A program made the position numbers and the translations under genes. A DNA stretch of 64,000 nucleotides, from contig PLNP01000055.1 of the NCBI GenBank assembly GCA_003142815.1, positions 164,593-228,592 on the forward strand, in the 5' to 3' direction. How positions within the stretch are numbered: position 1 is the stretch's first letter; each line of letters begins with the position of its first letter. Shown in pieces: positions 26,641 through 36,000 of the stretch. The notes under the pieces are model-generated. The model saw only the letters and a program-made list of their open reading frames with translations, was not told the origin of the DNA and did no database searches. This stretch comes from Rhodanobacteraceae bacterium (lineage in GTDB: Bacteria; Pseudomonadota; Gammaproteobacteria; Xanthomonadales; Rhodanobacteraceae).

Positions 26641-26707
26641 GGCGCGGGCGGCGTTGAAGAGCAGCCCCTAATGATAGCCGATCCTGATTAGCATCGAGTC
26701 TCAGCTA

Positions 26708-26790
26708 CCGTTCGCCCTGAGCGTAGCGCAGCGAAGTCGAAGGGCTGCCCTTCGACTTCGGCCCTTCGTGCCTGCGCTCAGGGCGAACGG
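26708..26790. repeat. Nested palindromic intergenic repeat
   Basis: The outer arms ccgttcgccctgagcg (26708-26723) and its complement (26775-26790) enclose inner arms cgaagtcgaaggg (26732-26744) and its complement (26748-26760). It lies in the 346-bp gap between purL and dsbC. Very similar palindromes are scattered through many proteobacterial genomes. I see no gene in the rest of this gap, which holds the purL upstream region and the dsbC terminator. Confidence 0.85.
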
Positions 26791-26930
26791 ATTGGAAATA
26801 CCGTGTCTTGTGCTGAAACTCAGCGCTAATCAAGTAGCCGATAGCGTCGATGGCGTTGTGCGCACACGTGCCGTACGCGGCGATCCCCGCAGCGCGGTCG
26901 CACAAAGTGCCTGCGTTCGCTCCACAAACG

Positions 26931-26963
26931 ACAACGCCCGACAGGGAGTCTGCTGGGCGTTGT
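26931..26963 (-). terminator. Hairpin terminator after the first dsbC paralogue
   Basis: A 9-bp perfect stem (acaacgccc and its complement) with a 15-base loop lies 24 bp past the dsbC stop. On the minus strand it is followed by CGTTTGTGG, a short T-containing tail. It is likely the end of the xerD-dsbC-dsbC transcript, with moderate certainty because the T-tract is weak. Confidence 0.6.
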
Positions 26964-26986
26964 CGCGGGATTGCAGGATTTGGCGA

Positions 26987-27730
26987 TCAGTTGCCGGCGA
27001 AGCTTGGCGCGCCGAGCGCCTGCAGTTTGGCCAGCATCTGGTCCGGCGAGAGATAGCCGCCGAGCTTGGTGCCGTCCGGCCCGAAGATCGTCGGCGTGCC
27101 ATCGACGCCAACCTGGGTGCCGAGGTTGAATTGCTCGGCGACCGGATTGTCGCACTTCAGTGGCGTGGGATTCGCGCCAGCCTTGGCTGCGGTAAAGGCC
27201 GCCTTGCGGTCTTTCGCACACCAGACCGACACCGCCTTGTCGTAGGAAGGCGAGCCGATGCCGGTGCGTGGGAAGAACAGGTAGTCCACCTCGATGCCGC
27301 GCTTGTTGTAGTCGGCGATCTGCGAGTGCAGCTTGCGGCAGTAGCCACAATCGATGTCGGTGAACACCGTGATCTTGTACTTCGGCTTGGCTGAGGGCGC
27401 GAACACGATGCGCTTGGCGAGCGGTACCGCATCGACCTTCTGCTTGTTTTCGACGGCGAGCCGCGCCGCGGTCAGGTCGCGCTTGGTCCGGGTGTCGTAC
27501 AGCGAGCCCTGCAGCAGATATTTGCCGTCGTCGCTGACATAGACCATCTGGCCACCGACGATGACCTGGCGAAAGCCCGGCAACGGCGCCTGTTCGACCT
27601 TGTCGATCCTGGCCTGCGGGACGAGGTCATGCAGCGCGTTGCGTGCGGCGGCGTCGGAGGCGGGTTCGGCGGCCTGCGCGAGCGGAACGAGCGCGACCAG
27701 CGCGAATGGAACGAGTTGGCGGTAATTCAT
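26987..27730 (-). CDS. dsbC: Thiol:disulfide interchange protein DsbC (CGYC paralogue)
   Basis: A 247-residue periplasmic disulfide isomerase. The signal peptide is MNYRQLVPFALVALVPLAQA. The N-terminal dimerisation domain (DLVPQARIDKVEQAPLPGFRQV) is followed by a thioredoxin domain with active site CGYC in FTDIDCGYCRKLH, cis-proline in GVDGTPTIF, and a second structural cysteine pair (WCAKD and LKCDNP). CGYC is the standard DsbC motif. ATG 27730 has AGGA upstream and lies 10 bp from the stop of the second paralogue, so the two are co-transcribed. Confidence 0.93.
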   Translation of the reverse strand: MNYRQLVPFALVALVPLAQAAEPASDAAARNALHDLVPQARIDKVEQAPLPGFRQVIVGGQMVYVSDDGKYLLQGSLYDTRTKRDLTAARLAVENKQKVDAVPLAKRIVFAPSAKPKYKITVFTDIDCGYCRKLHSQIADYNKRGIEVDYLFFPRTGIGSPSYDKAVSVWCAKDRKAAFTAAKAGANPTPLKCDNPVAEQFNLGTQVGVDGTPTIFGPDGTKLGGYLSPDQMLAKLQALGAPSFAGN

Positions 27731-27740
27731 CGTGACGTCC

Positions 27741-28481
27741 TCAATTCTTGGCCGCGTTGGCCTGGGCCAGACGGTCAAGCTCGGCGGCGAATTGATCCGG
27801 CGATGCCGCGATCTGCACTGAAATCATGGAACCGTCATCAGCAAGGATCGTCGGCGTACCGCCGATACCCAGCGATTGCGCGAAACGGGTCAGCTCCGAT
27901 ATCGGGTTCGGGCAGGTCGCGTTGCCAGGATCGACGCCCGACATCGCCGCGGTGAACGCATTCGCGCGATCCTTCGAGCACCAGACCGCTTCGGCTTTCT
28001 TGTCCGCGCCCGGATGGATCGACAGCGGGAAGAACAGGTAGTCCACCGCGATGCCCTCCGCGTTGTACGCGGCGATCTGCTGGTGGAAGCGGCGGCAGAA
28101 CGGGCAGTCAACATCGGTGAACACCGTCACCGTATGCTTTGTCGCGATCGGCGCCTTCGGCGCGAACACGATGCGCTTGTCGGGGCCGACCTTGCCGAGG
28201 GCGATCTTGCGCGCGTTCGCCCGCGAACTCGCGGTCAGGTCGCGCTTGTTGGCGACGTCGTAAGCGCTGCCGTCGATCACATAGCGGCCATCCTTGCTGA
28301 CATAAACAAATTCGCCGCCGGCGATCGCCTCGTAGAAACCCGGGACGACCGACTCCTGCACCGCGTCGATCTTGACGTTCGGCGCGAGCGTCGCCATCGC
28401 CTGACGCACGGTTTCCTCGGGCGTTGCGGCGAACACGTTGGCGGCCAGCAACAGACCGATGACGAACAGGGGAAGGCGCAT
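27741..28481 (-). CDS. DsbC-like thiol:disulfide interchange protein (CPFC paralogue)
   Basis: A 246-residue paralogue of the next gene with the same plan. The signal peptide is MRLPLFVIGLLLAANVFA, followed by a dimerisation domain and a thioredoxin domain. The active site is CPFC in FTDVDCPFCRRFH, and the cis-proline is in GIGGTPTIL. The CPFC dipeptide differs from the canonical CGYC and should shift redox potential or substrate range; that is inference. ATG 28481 has AGAGG upstream. The long open frame extending to 28868 is upstream repeat-bearing DNA without coding character. Confidence 0.9.
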   Translation of the reverse strand: MRLPLFVIGLLLAANVFAATPEETVRQAMATLAPNVKIDAVQESVVPGFYEAIAGGEFVYVSKDGRYVIDGSAYDVANKRDLTASSRANARKIALGKVGPDKRIVFAPKAPIATKHTVTVFTDVDCPFCRRFHQQIAAYNAEGIAVDYLFFPLSIHPGADKKAEAVWCSKDRANAFTAAMSGVDPGNATCPNPISELTRFAQSLGIGGTPTILADDGSMISVQIAASPDQFAAELDRLAQANAAKN

Positions 28482-28721
28482 GACAACCTCTAAACAGGAG
28501 AATCGGGATAACGAGCAGTCACGGACGACAAACCTTGCGCTTGCGCGCCCAGCGTGCGTCGGGCCTTTGACGGCAGATGGCGGCGATTGTTCCCAGAATG
28601 GCCTGTAATTCTCGCATGCGGCGCCACTACGCGAAAGTGAAGCCGGTCGCGAAGCGTGAGTCGTTGTTGCATGCAAGGAGGTGCACCCCGTCGCCGTTGT
28701 AGGAAGGGGCTTCAGCCCCGG

Positions 28722-28927
28722 CCCGGCCCTGCGCATCCTGCGGCGGGCGTTCAGCCGCGCACGTGATGCCCGTCGGCATCGCGTAAACGCGCGGCAATCC
28801 TCGCTACGCTCGCAGCTGTTGCTAGGTTCGGCCTTCCAGGCCTCACCAAGCAACCCGGCCCTGCGCATCCTGCGGCGGGCGTTCGGCCGCGCACGCGATG
28901 CCCGTCGGCATCGCGTAAACGCGCGGC
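28722..28927. repeat. Two 74-bp direct repeats upstream of the dsbC pair
   Basis: Copies at 28722-28795 and 28854-28927 differ at about two positions, each containing a gatgcc-cgt-cggcatc hairpin. A REP-like GTAGGAAGGGGCTTCAGCCCC element immediately precedes the first copy at 28699-28719. Together they occupy half of the 447-bp gap between xerD and dsbC. I see no gene in the remainder of the gap. Confidence 0.85.
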
Positions 28928-28928
28928 C

Positions 28929-29885
28929 TCACCCTCTTGGGTGATGCTTTTGGTGCAGGCGCTTCAAGCCTTCCTTCGCGACCAACGTGTAGATTTGTGT
29001 CGTCGACAGCGACCTGTGGCCAAGCATCAGCTGCAACGCGCGCAAATCCGCGCCGTGATTGAGCAGGTGGGTCGCAAACGAATGGCGCAAGACGTGCGGT
29101 GAGATGCGCTTCGCCACGATGCCGGCCGTCTGTGCGTGTTTTTTCACCAGGATCCAGAACATCTGCCGCGTCATCGCGGCGCGCCGGTTGCTGACGAACA
29201 GCGCGTCGCTTTGATCGCCCTTGAGCAGCAGGGGGCGCGCTTCGCCGACATAACGCGTGAGCCAGTGCGCGGCTTCATCGCCGAGCGGGACCAAGCGTTC
29301 CTTACCGCCCTTGCCGACCACGCGCAGCACGCCCTGGCGCAGGTTCACCTGCGCCGCGGTAATGCCGACCAGCTCGCTGACACGAAGACCGGTCGCGTAC
29401 ATGAGTTCGAGCATCGCCCGATCGCGCTGGCCGAGCGCGGTGTCGGGCGGCGCGCGCAGCAGGCCTTCTATTTCGTTTTCCGACAACGCCTTGGGCAGGC
29501 TGCGCGGCAGCTTCGGCGCATCCACCAAAAGCGTCGGATCGGCGTCCAGCCGGCCTTCACGCACCAATAGCCGATAGAAATGGCGCAGGGTCGACAACAG
29601 GCGCGCGTTCGATCGCGCTTGGTAGCCCTTGCCACTCGCGCCACCGCGGACGCTGCGTTCGCCGAGATAGCGCTGCAGTGATTCGCGACTGCAGCCGCCA
29701 AGCGAACTGCCACGCCCGCCCAGCCAGCGCGAAAAACCTTCGAGGTCGAGCCGATAACTGGCGAGCGTGTTGTCGGCGAGGCCGAGCTCGGACCATGCGC
29801 GTTCGATGAAGGCGGCGATCGACGCGGCATCCGCTTGTGGAATATCGATGCGTTTCCCGCTTGCCCCTTGTGTGCCTTGCACCAT
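28929..29885 (-). CDS. xerD: Site-specific tyrosine recombinase XerD
   Basis: A 318-residue recombinase that with XerC resolves chromosome dimers at dif. The N-terminal SAM-like core-binding domain (IAAFIERAWSELGLADNTLASYRLDLEGF) precedes the catalytic domain. The first Arg is in ATGLRVSELV near 167, Lys in GKGGKER, His-x-x-Arg in SPHVLRHSFATH near 270, a second His in GHRSLSTTQ, and the Tyr nucleophile in QIYTLVAKEGL near 297. The C-terminal HQKHHPRG is XerD-typical. ATG 29885 has GGAG upstream. Proximity to dsbC is the usual proteobacterial order, so this is the housekeeping enzyme rather than a phage integrase. Confidence 0.95.
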   Translation of the reverse strand: MVQGTQGASGKRIDIPQADAASIAAFIERAWSELGLADNTLASYRLDLEGFSRWLGGRGSSLGGCSRESLQRYLGERSVRGGASGKGYQARSNARLLSTLRHFYRLLVREGRLDADPTLLVDAPKLPRSLPKALSENEIEGLLRAPPDTALGQRDRAMLELMYATGLRVSELVGITAAQVNLRQGVLRVVGKGGKERLVPLGDEAAHWLTRYVGEARPLLLKGDQSDALFVSNRRAAMTRQMFWILVKKHAQTAGIVAKRISPHVLRHSFATHLLNHGADLRALQLMLGHRSLSTTQIYTLVAKEGLKRLHQKHHPRG

Positions 29886-30086
29886 GTCTCCTCGCGCGCA
29901 CCTCTCCTTCCGCGCCGGCGCGCCCGTCCCGTTCTCCCCGCGCGGGTCGGGACGACCTGGCGTGCGCCCAACCTTCGGTGCTTCAGACGAACCCTGCATG
30001 AGGGGGAGACATCCACGACCACTACGCGCTTGCACGAACGAGCCTAAACCGTGACGCTAACTGCTGTCACCGACTTTCGGCCGCCG

Positions 30087-30515
30087 ATGCCGCCCTCGAA
30101 CCCTGCTTCACTCTGGTTGCGCGTCGCCGCCGCCCTCTACGACCTGTTCCCGCTGATCGCGCTATGGATGTTGACCGCGGGGCTGATGTTGCTGGCGGTG
30201 CATGGCAACGTCGACGTCGCCCATCCGCCGCTGGCCTACCGGGTAGCGCTGCGTCTCGCGCTGCTTGCGGTCAGCGCCGCCTATTTCGTCGTTTCGTGGA
30301 GCCGGGGTGGCCAGACCATCGGCATGCGCGCATGGCGGCTGCGCGTGGTTGCCACCGATGGCGGCCGCTTGCCGTGGCCGCGCGCACTGCTGCGCTTTGT
30401 GGTCGCTGTCGCCTCGCTGGCCGCACTTGGCCTCGGTTTCATCTGGTGCCTGTTCGATCGCGAAAGGCGTGGCTGGCACGACATCGCGACGCAGAGCTGC
30501 CTGGTGCGATTGTGA
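30087..30515 (+). CDS. RDD family membrane protein
   Basis: A 142-residue inner-membrane protein with three hydrophobic helices. The first contains the RDD-type AALYDLFPLIALWML with Arg and Asp in the helix. The conserved loop GGQTIGMRAWRLRVV and C-terminal LFDRERRGWHDIAT complete the signature. Its function is not established; family members are proposed ion or solute transporters. ATG 30087 starts just before the first helix; a GTG at 30051 in the same frame would add 12 residues. It is divergent from xerD. Confidence 0.85.
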   Translation: MPPSNPASLWLRVAAALYDLFPLIALWMLTAGLMLLAVHGNVDVAHPPLAYRVALRLALLAVSAAYFVVSWSRGGQTIGMRAWRLRVVATDGGRLPWPRALLRFVVAVASLAALGLGFIWCLFDRERRGWHDIATQSCLVRL

Positions 30516-30640
30516 TAGCGCTTCCCGCCCGAGCCGGCGGCGCAGGAAAGATGTGGTCAGCCGCGATGTCGGTTGCAACAGATTCGGTTTCGGGCCAACG
30601 TCGCGCAACGGGCGTTGGCGCCCGACTCGCGCAGGGCGTC

Positions 30641-31105
30641 TTACGCCGCCAATGCGCGCGCCACCATGTCCTCGATCACGTCGAGGTCGGGGATGATCGC
30701 GCGATCGTCGCGAACCAGCACTTCGGCGCGGATGCTGGGCGCGTGCTGGTGCTCGTCGGAGGTCGGAATCAACGAGTCTTGGGTGATTGTGGTCAAGCGC
30801 GGGAAGCCCTGCGCGAGCAGCGCGATGAACGGCATGGCGGCGTTGCCGCCGAGCGCCTTGAGCACGGCGACGCGTGCATTGGTGCGACTTTCGTCGTCGA
30901 GTCGACCGATCAGCATCGGGAACGAGAATAACGGCAAGCGCCAGCCACGCCAGGAAAGTCGACCGAGCAACCACGCCGGAGCGTTGGCGATCTGTTCGGG
31001 CTGCGTGTAGCTGATGACCTCGGCAACCGTCGCGTTCGGCAACAACACGCGCCCATCAGTCACGGGGACCATGACACCTCGGATTTCGCGCGGTAGTTCG
31101 ATCAT
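30641..31105 (-). CDS. chpC: Chemotaxis-like protein ChpC (CheW domain)
   Basis: A 154-residue CheW-like adaptor of the type IV pilus chemosensory system. The body has IRGVMVPVTDGRVLLPNATVAEVISY, WLLGRLSWRGWRLPLFSFPML, and a C-terminal PDLDVIEDMVARAL helix. P. aeruginosa ChpC is thought to link additional receptors to ChpA. ATG 31105 starts the CheW fold with AAAGAGC upstream. It is the last gene of the Pil-Chp operon, 97 bp after chpB. A small G/C stem (cgggcg-ttgg-cgcccg, 30609-30624) lies just past its end. Confidence 0.85.
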   Translation of the reverse strand: MIELPREIRGVMVPVTDGRVLLPNATVAEVISYTQPEQIANAPAWLLGRLSWRGWRLPLFSFPMLIGRLDDESRTNARVAVLKALGGNAAMPFIALLAQGFPRLTTITQDSLIPTSDEHQHAPSIRAEVLVRDDRAIIPDLDVIEDMVARALAA

Positions 31106-31202
31106 CGTTGTGCTCTTTTTGTCGATTGCCTGCGATGCAACCGCGCTGCACCGATGTTCCCATTCTGATCCTGCGCTAGGCGCGGGAGCGTTTTCGTGAC
31201 GT

Positions 31203-33038
31203 TCAGCCTGCCAGCAATTTTTCCGCAAGTTCCTGCGGAGAACCGAGGAAACTCACAACACCCGCCTCGCAGACTCCATCGATCATCGTGCTGACCACAC
31301 TGGTGTCCTGCCGCTGCGCGTAGACCAGGCCGCCCTTCGCGGCGAGATAGCGGCAGCCTTCGACCGCGTCGTCGGTCATGCCCGAGAAAATGATCGCGCC
31401 GGCATGGCTGCCGAAGCGATCGGCGGCGTCGTGCAGCACGCGATCGATGGATGGGCTGAATGCAGCCTCCTCGGTATCACGTTCCAGCACGACGACGCCT
31501 TGTGCATCGACCAGCAGACGCTTCGCATTCGGCACGACGACGACCTCGCCGTGGCCGACGCGCGCGCCGTGGATCGGCAGGCGCACGGTCAGCGCCGTGG
31601 CCTGGGCGAGTTGTTTGGCCATCATGTCGACGAATTCATCGCCAAGGTGCTGCGCGAGCAGAAACAGCGCGGGGTAGTCGCGCGGCAGCGCGGCGAGGAA
31701 TTCGCGCACGGCTTCGGGGCCTCCAATCGAGGCTCCGAGCACCCAGACGTGACGCACCTTCGGCTGCACCGCGTCCGGATCAAGCCAATTCTCGCGGCTC
31801 GCCACTTCCACCGACGTCGGCGCGACGGCTTCTTCGAGCGGGATCAGTTCGAGCGAAAGGCCTTGCGGCACCTCGAACGGATGCGCCGCATTGGCGTCCA
31901 CGTCCGGCGCGAGGAATTCTTCGGCACGCAATTTCTCGATGCCGAACGCCGGCAAGCCCTCAGGCACAGGCGGCAGCGCCGTGACGTCGTCAATCACATC
32001 TTCGAGTGTCCACTCGTTGCTCGCGAACGCGACGCCCAGCACCGCCATATCCGCTGCCGTGCTGATCGGCGCTGCGGCCGGCGCCTCGGCCGGGCTCGCC
32101 GCGTCGCTGAGATCGAGATCAAGATGCAGATCGGTGCCACCTTCGAAATCGAAGGCGGATGCGTCCGTACTGGCGGCGATCGAATCGAAATCGAGCACAT
32201 CAACGTCGAGATCGGGTTCCGCGAAATGGTCCGCAGCCGCGGGCAACGGCGGCGGCGTAAAGCTGTTGGACGCGTCGTCATCGAAATCGAGCGCGAACCC
32301 GTCGAAGTCGGAAAGCTCCACGGCATCGATCGCGTGGTTTTCTGTATTTGGCGCGTCGTCGCGCGTGGCCAGCGTCGCCAGATCGTCGAGCGCGCTCCAT
32401 GGCGGCGCGGCCGACAACAGATGCGGCCCGTCGATCAGTGCATCGAGATCGCTCATATCGACCGGGGCGCCCGCAAGCTCCGCTGGCGACGCGGCGAATG
32501 ACGAACCCGTGTCGCCACCCGCGGCCAGATGTGCGGCGCCCGCGCCGGTGCCGGCGTCGACTGCGACCGCAGCGATTGCGGCCAACTCCGCGCCAGTCTC
32601 CGCGGACTGGGCATCGTCGTGTGGCGCAGGCGATGCGGTGTTCGCCGCGATCGGTGTGGGGACAGCTTGCGCGCCCGCCGGACGCGGCGGATCGGTATCG
32701 CTGTCACCGAGGATCTTTGCGGCGAGGTGGCGCATCCAGCGCGCCTGGTCCCAGCCGGTCAATCCGCCGGAGACTTCGTCGTCGTTGAAGACGACGCGAT
32801 AGCGTGCGTCGTCGAGCAGGCTGTAGACCTCGTCAAGGTCCGCATCGTTCTGCGCATCGAGGTTGACCACCACGACGTTCGCGTGAGAGCGCGCGAGCGC
32901 GTCACAATCGAGCGCATGTAGCGTCGCCTCATACACGATCGGCGTGCCGAGCGAGGCCATCGATTCGCGCAGTCGGTCGCCGAACTCGCCCTCGCCGCAG
33001 AGCAGCGCAACGGCAATGCCTGAATCAGGACTAGCCAC
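31203..33038 (-). CDS. chpB: Chemotaxis methylesterase-like protein ChpB
   Basis: A 611-residue CheB-type protein. Residues 1 to about 120 resemble a degenerate receiver fold (IAVALLCGEGEF, then VVVVNLDAQNDADLDEVY). A long acidic, alanine-rich, probably disordered linker follows. The methylesterase domain is C-terminal, with catalytic Ser in LGASIGGPEAVREF near 434, His in LLAQHLGDEF near 462 and Asp in FSGMTDDAVEG near 552. It presumably demethylates PilJ glutamyl sites, yet no methyltransferase gene (pilK) is present beside it. GTG 33038 overlaps the chpA stop by 8 bp. Confidence 0.9.
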   Translation of the reverse strand: MASPDSGIAVALLCGEGEFGDRLRESMASLGTPIVYEATLHALDCDALARSHANVVVVNLDAQNDADLDEVYSLLDDARYRVVFNDDEVSGGLTGWDQARWMRHLAAKILGDSDTDPPRPAGAQAVPTPIAANTASPAPHDDAQSAETGAELAAIAAVAVDAGTGAGAAHLAAGGDTGSSFAASPAELAGAPVDMSDLDALIDGPHLLSAAPPWSALDDLATLATRDDAPNTENHAIDAVELSDFDGFALDFDDDASNSFTPPPLPAAADHFAEPDLDVDVLDFDSIAASTDASAFDFEGGTDLHLDLDLSDAASPAEAPAAAPISTAADMAVLGVAFASNEWTLEDVIDDVTALPPVPEGLPAFGIEKLRAEEFLAPDVDANAAHPFEVPQGLSLELIPLEEAVAPTSVEVASRENWLDPDAVQPKVRHVWVLGASIGGPEAVREFLAALPRDYPALFLLAQHLGDEFVDMMAKQLAQATALTVRLPIHGARVGHGEVVVVPNAKRLLVDAQGVVVLERDTEEAAFSPSIDRVLHDAADRFGSHAGAIIFSGMTDDAVEGCRYLAAKGGLVYAQRQDTSVVSTMIDGVCEAGVVSFLGSPQELAEKLLAG

Positions 33039-36000
33039 GCTCGCGCCCCAGTACTTCCTGGATTTGCCGCAACAGGTCTTCTTCCTGATAGGGCTTGCCG
33101 AGGTAGCGTTCGACGCCGATTTCAAGCGCGCGCTGGCGATGTTTCTCGCCGGTGCGGGAAGTGATCATGATGATCGGCACATGGCGCATGCGCGAATCGT
33201 TGCGCATGTAGGTGGCCAGTTCGTAGCCGTCCATGCGCGGCATTTCGATGTCGAGCAACATCAGGTCGGGCACGTTGTCCTGGAGTTTTTCCAGCGCGTC
33301 GAGACCGTCCTTCGCGGTGATCACCCCGAAATCGGCGCGTTCGAGCACGCGCGTGGTGACCTTGCGCATCGTGATCGAGTCGTCGACGACCATGACCAGC
33401 GGCTTCAGCCGGACTTTCGGCGCATGGTCGACTTCCGCCGCCATGTATGCCGGCATTTGCTCGTCGGCGCCGGCGTCAATGCGCGCACGCATGGCGAGCA
33501 GCCGGCGCGCCAGCGGCGCGAAGTCGAGAATGATCACAACCGAGCCGTCGCCCATGATCGTCGCACCGAAGATGCCCGGCACCGAACTCACCTGTGGCCC
33601 GACCGACTTGACCACGATTTCGCGTGAACCGACGACACCGTCGATACGCACTGCGGCGCGCTGGTCGCCGCTACGCGTCATCAGCAGAGGTACTTGCGTG
33701 TCATCGCTGGTGCGCGCGCGCTGGACCCCGAGCAGTTGCGCGAGATCGTAGATATTGAATTCTTCGCCGGCGTAGCTGTGTTTCGGATTACCTGCGGCAA
33801 AGCGGCGCTCAAGGTCGTCGCTTGCGATACGGGCGACGCCCTGCACGGAGGACATCGGAATCGCGTAGCTGTTTTCGCCAAGCTTGACCAGGATCGCCTG
33901 GGTCACCGCGAGCGTGAACGGCAGGCGGATCGTGAAGACCGCGCCCTTGCCCGGCGTCGAATCGATGACCAGCGAGCCGCCGAGCTGCTTGATCTCGTTG
34001 TGGACGACGTCCATGCCCACGCCGCGGCCAGCGAGCTGGGTCAACTGCTCGGCGGTCGAAAAACCGGTTTCGAGAACGAAACCGTAGAGGTCGCGATCGG
34101 AAAGCTGGACATCGGGTTTGAGCAGGCCGCGTTCGATCGCCTGGCGACGGATCGCTTCGCGATCCATGCCGCGGCCGTCGTCGGAGACACGCAACACGAC
34201 TTCCGTCGCTTCGCGGCTGACCACGATATTGACCGTGCCTTCGGCCGGTTTGCCAGCCGCAACGCGGTCTGCGGGCTTCTCGATGCCGTGCGCAAGCGCG
34301 TTGCGCAACATATGTTCGAACGGCGCCTTCATGCGTTCGAGCAGGTTGCGATCCATTTCGCCGTGCGCGCCATCGACCTTGAGCTGGGCGCGTTTGCCCA
34401 GTTCCTGTGCGGCTTGGCGCAGCGTGCGGCGCAGGTTCGGAACCAATGAATCGAAGGGCACCATGCGCGTACGCATGAGGCCTTCCTGCAGATCGGAATT
34501 GACCCGTTGCTGTTGCAACAACAGCGTCTCGGACTGACGCGTCTGGTCGTCGAGCAAGCTCTGGATCGAGACCAGATCCGAGACCGACTCGCCGAGTGCG
34601 CGCGACAACTGCTGCAATTGCGAGAAGCGGTCGAGTTCGAGTGGATCGAATGCGCCGATGCCGGTGTCGTGCTGCTCACGCTGGTAGCGCGCGATGATCT
34701 GCGCCTCGGTTTCGATTTCGAGCTTGCGCAGCTGGTCGCGCAGGCGGCTGACGGTCTGGTCGAACTCGACGAGGTTGAAGCGGAACGTCGAGATCTGCTG
34801 TTCGAGACGCGAACGATAGATCGAGACCTCACCCGCGTAGTTCACCAGCGAGTCGAGGAGATCCGAACGCACGCGGATCATTTCCTGCGGCGCGTGCGGC
34901 GCTTCCTCCTTGTCCATCGCCGTGAGATGGCGCCGCGGCGGTCGTGGCGCGCTCGGCGCATCCGCCGCTGCAACTGGCGCTGCGCCGGCATCCAACGACA
35001 CTGGCGCTGGCACGATATCGACGGGCTGCACATGCGCAGCCTCTGCGCCGGCAATCTCCTCGCCCGCGACCAGACTTTCGAAGCGCGCAATCGCATGGAC
35101 AGGCATCGCGATCGCGTGCCGGTGTGCGACGCGCTGAACGAGGACATGCAGGCGATCGAAGCCGCGCTCGAGCGATTCGACCGCGACGCGGTTCATCGCG
35201 AGATCGCCGTCACTGATCGCGTCGACCAGCGACTCCATCGCATGGCTGAGGTCGCCGATCGGGGCCAGGTTCGCCATGCGTGCACCGCCCTTGAGCGTAT
35301 GCAAATCGCGCTGCAGGTCGACGATGAACGAACGCTCGTGTGGCGCCTCGCGCAAACTCGCCATGACCGAGTCGGAATGATCGAGGATGTCGGCGCCTTC
35401 CTGCGCGAAGATATCCAGCAGGTCGTCATCGACATCGGCGACTTCGAGCGGGCCGTCCGGTTGCGGATCATCCTGGATCGGCGGCGCTTCCTTGCCACTC
35501 AGCAAGGCCGCCGGCGGCGCAGGCGGCTGTTCGACGATGGTTGCGGTCCGCGCCGCTGCGGCGATTTCGGCGTGCGACTCGACTTCGCTTGAAACCGGAG
35601 CGAGGGGTTCCGGTTGTGTTGGTTCGACCAGCTTGCGCGAAGCCGCGTCGGCTGCGCGGGCGTGTTCGTCGGTCGCTCCGAACAGGTTCTTCCAGGAATC
35701 GGCCTCCGCGGCCGGCACGATCTCATGATCGGAATCCATCACGGCCGGTTCGTCGGCATGCGCGGCATCGACGTGGTCGAGCGTTTCGCGCACCGTTTCG
35801 TCGAGTGACGGAGCGCCGTGCATCGCCTCGGACGTGCTGTCTTGTGCAACTGCCGGCACCTCGTCGGGCTGGCTCGGCGCCCATGTCGCCGATTTGTCGA
35901 ACGCGGCGAGCGACGCGGCCAAATCCTCTGGAATCGGCGCATCGGTGTAATGGCCACGCACCGCGTTGGTACCGCCTGCTTCCTGGAGCCATGCGCCGGT

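Noticed and set aside
28929-29885. Phage or integron integrase
   Set aside because: The recombinase has XerD-specific N- and C-termini and a housekeeping neighbourhood; no phage genes or att duplication seen.
30609-30624. Bidirectional terminator between RDD gene and chpC
   Set aside because: Only a 6-bp stem and no T-tract on either strand; could be chance at this GC content.
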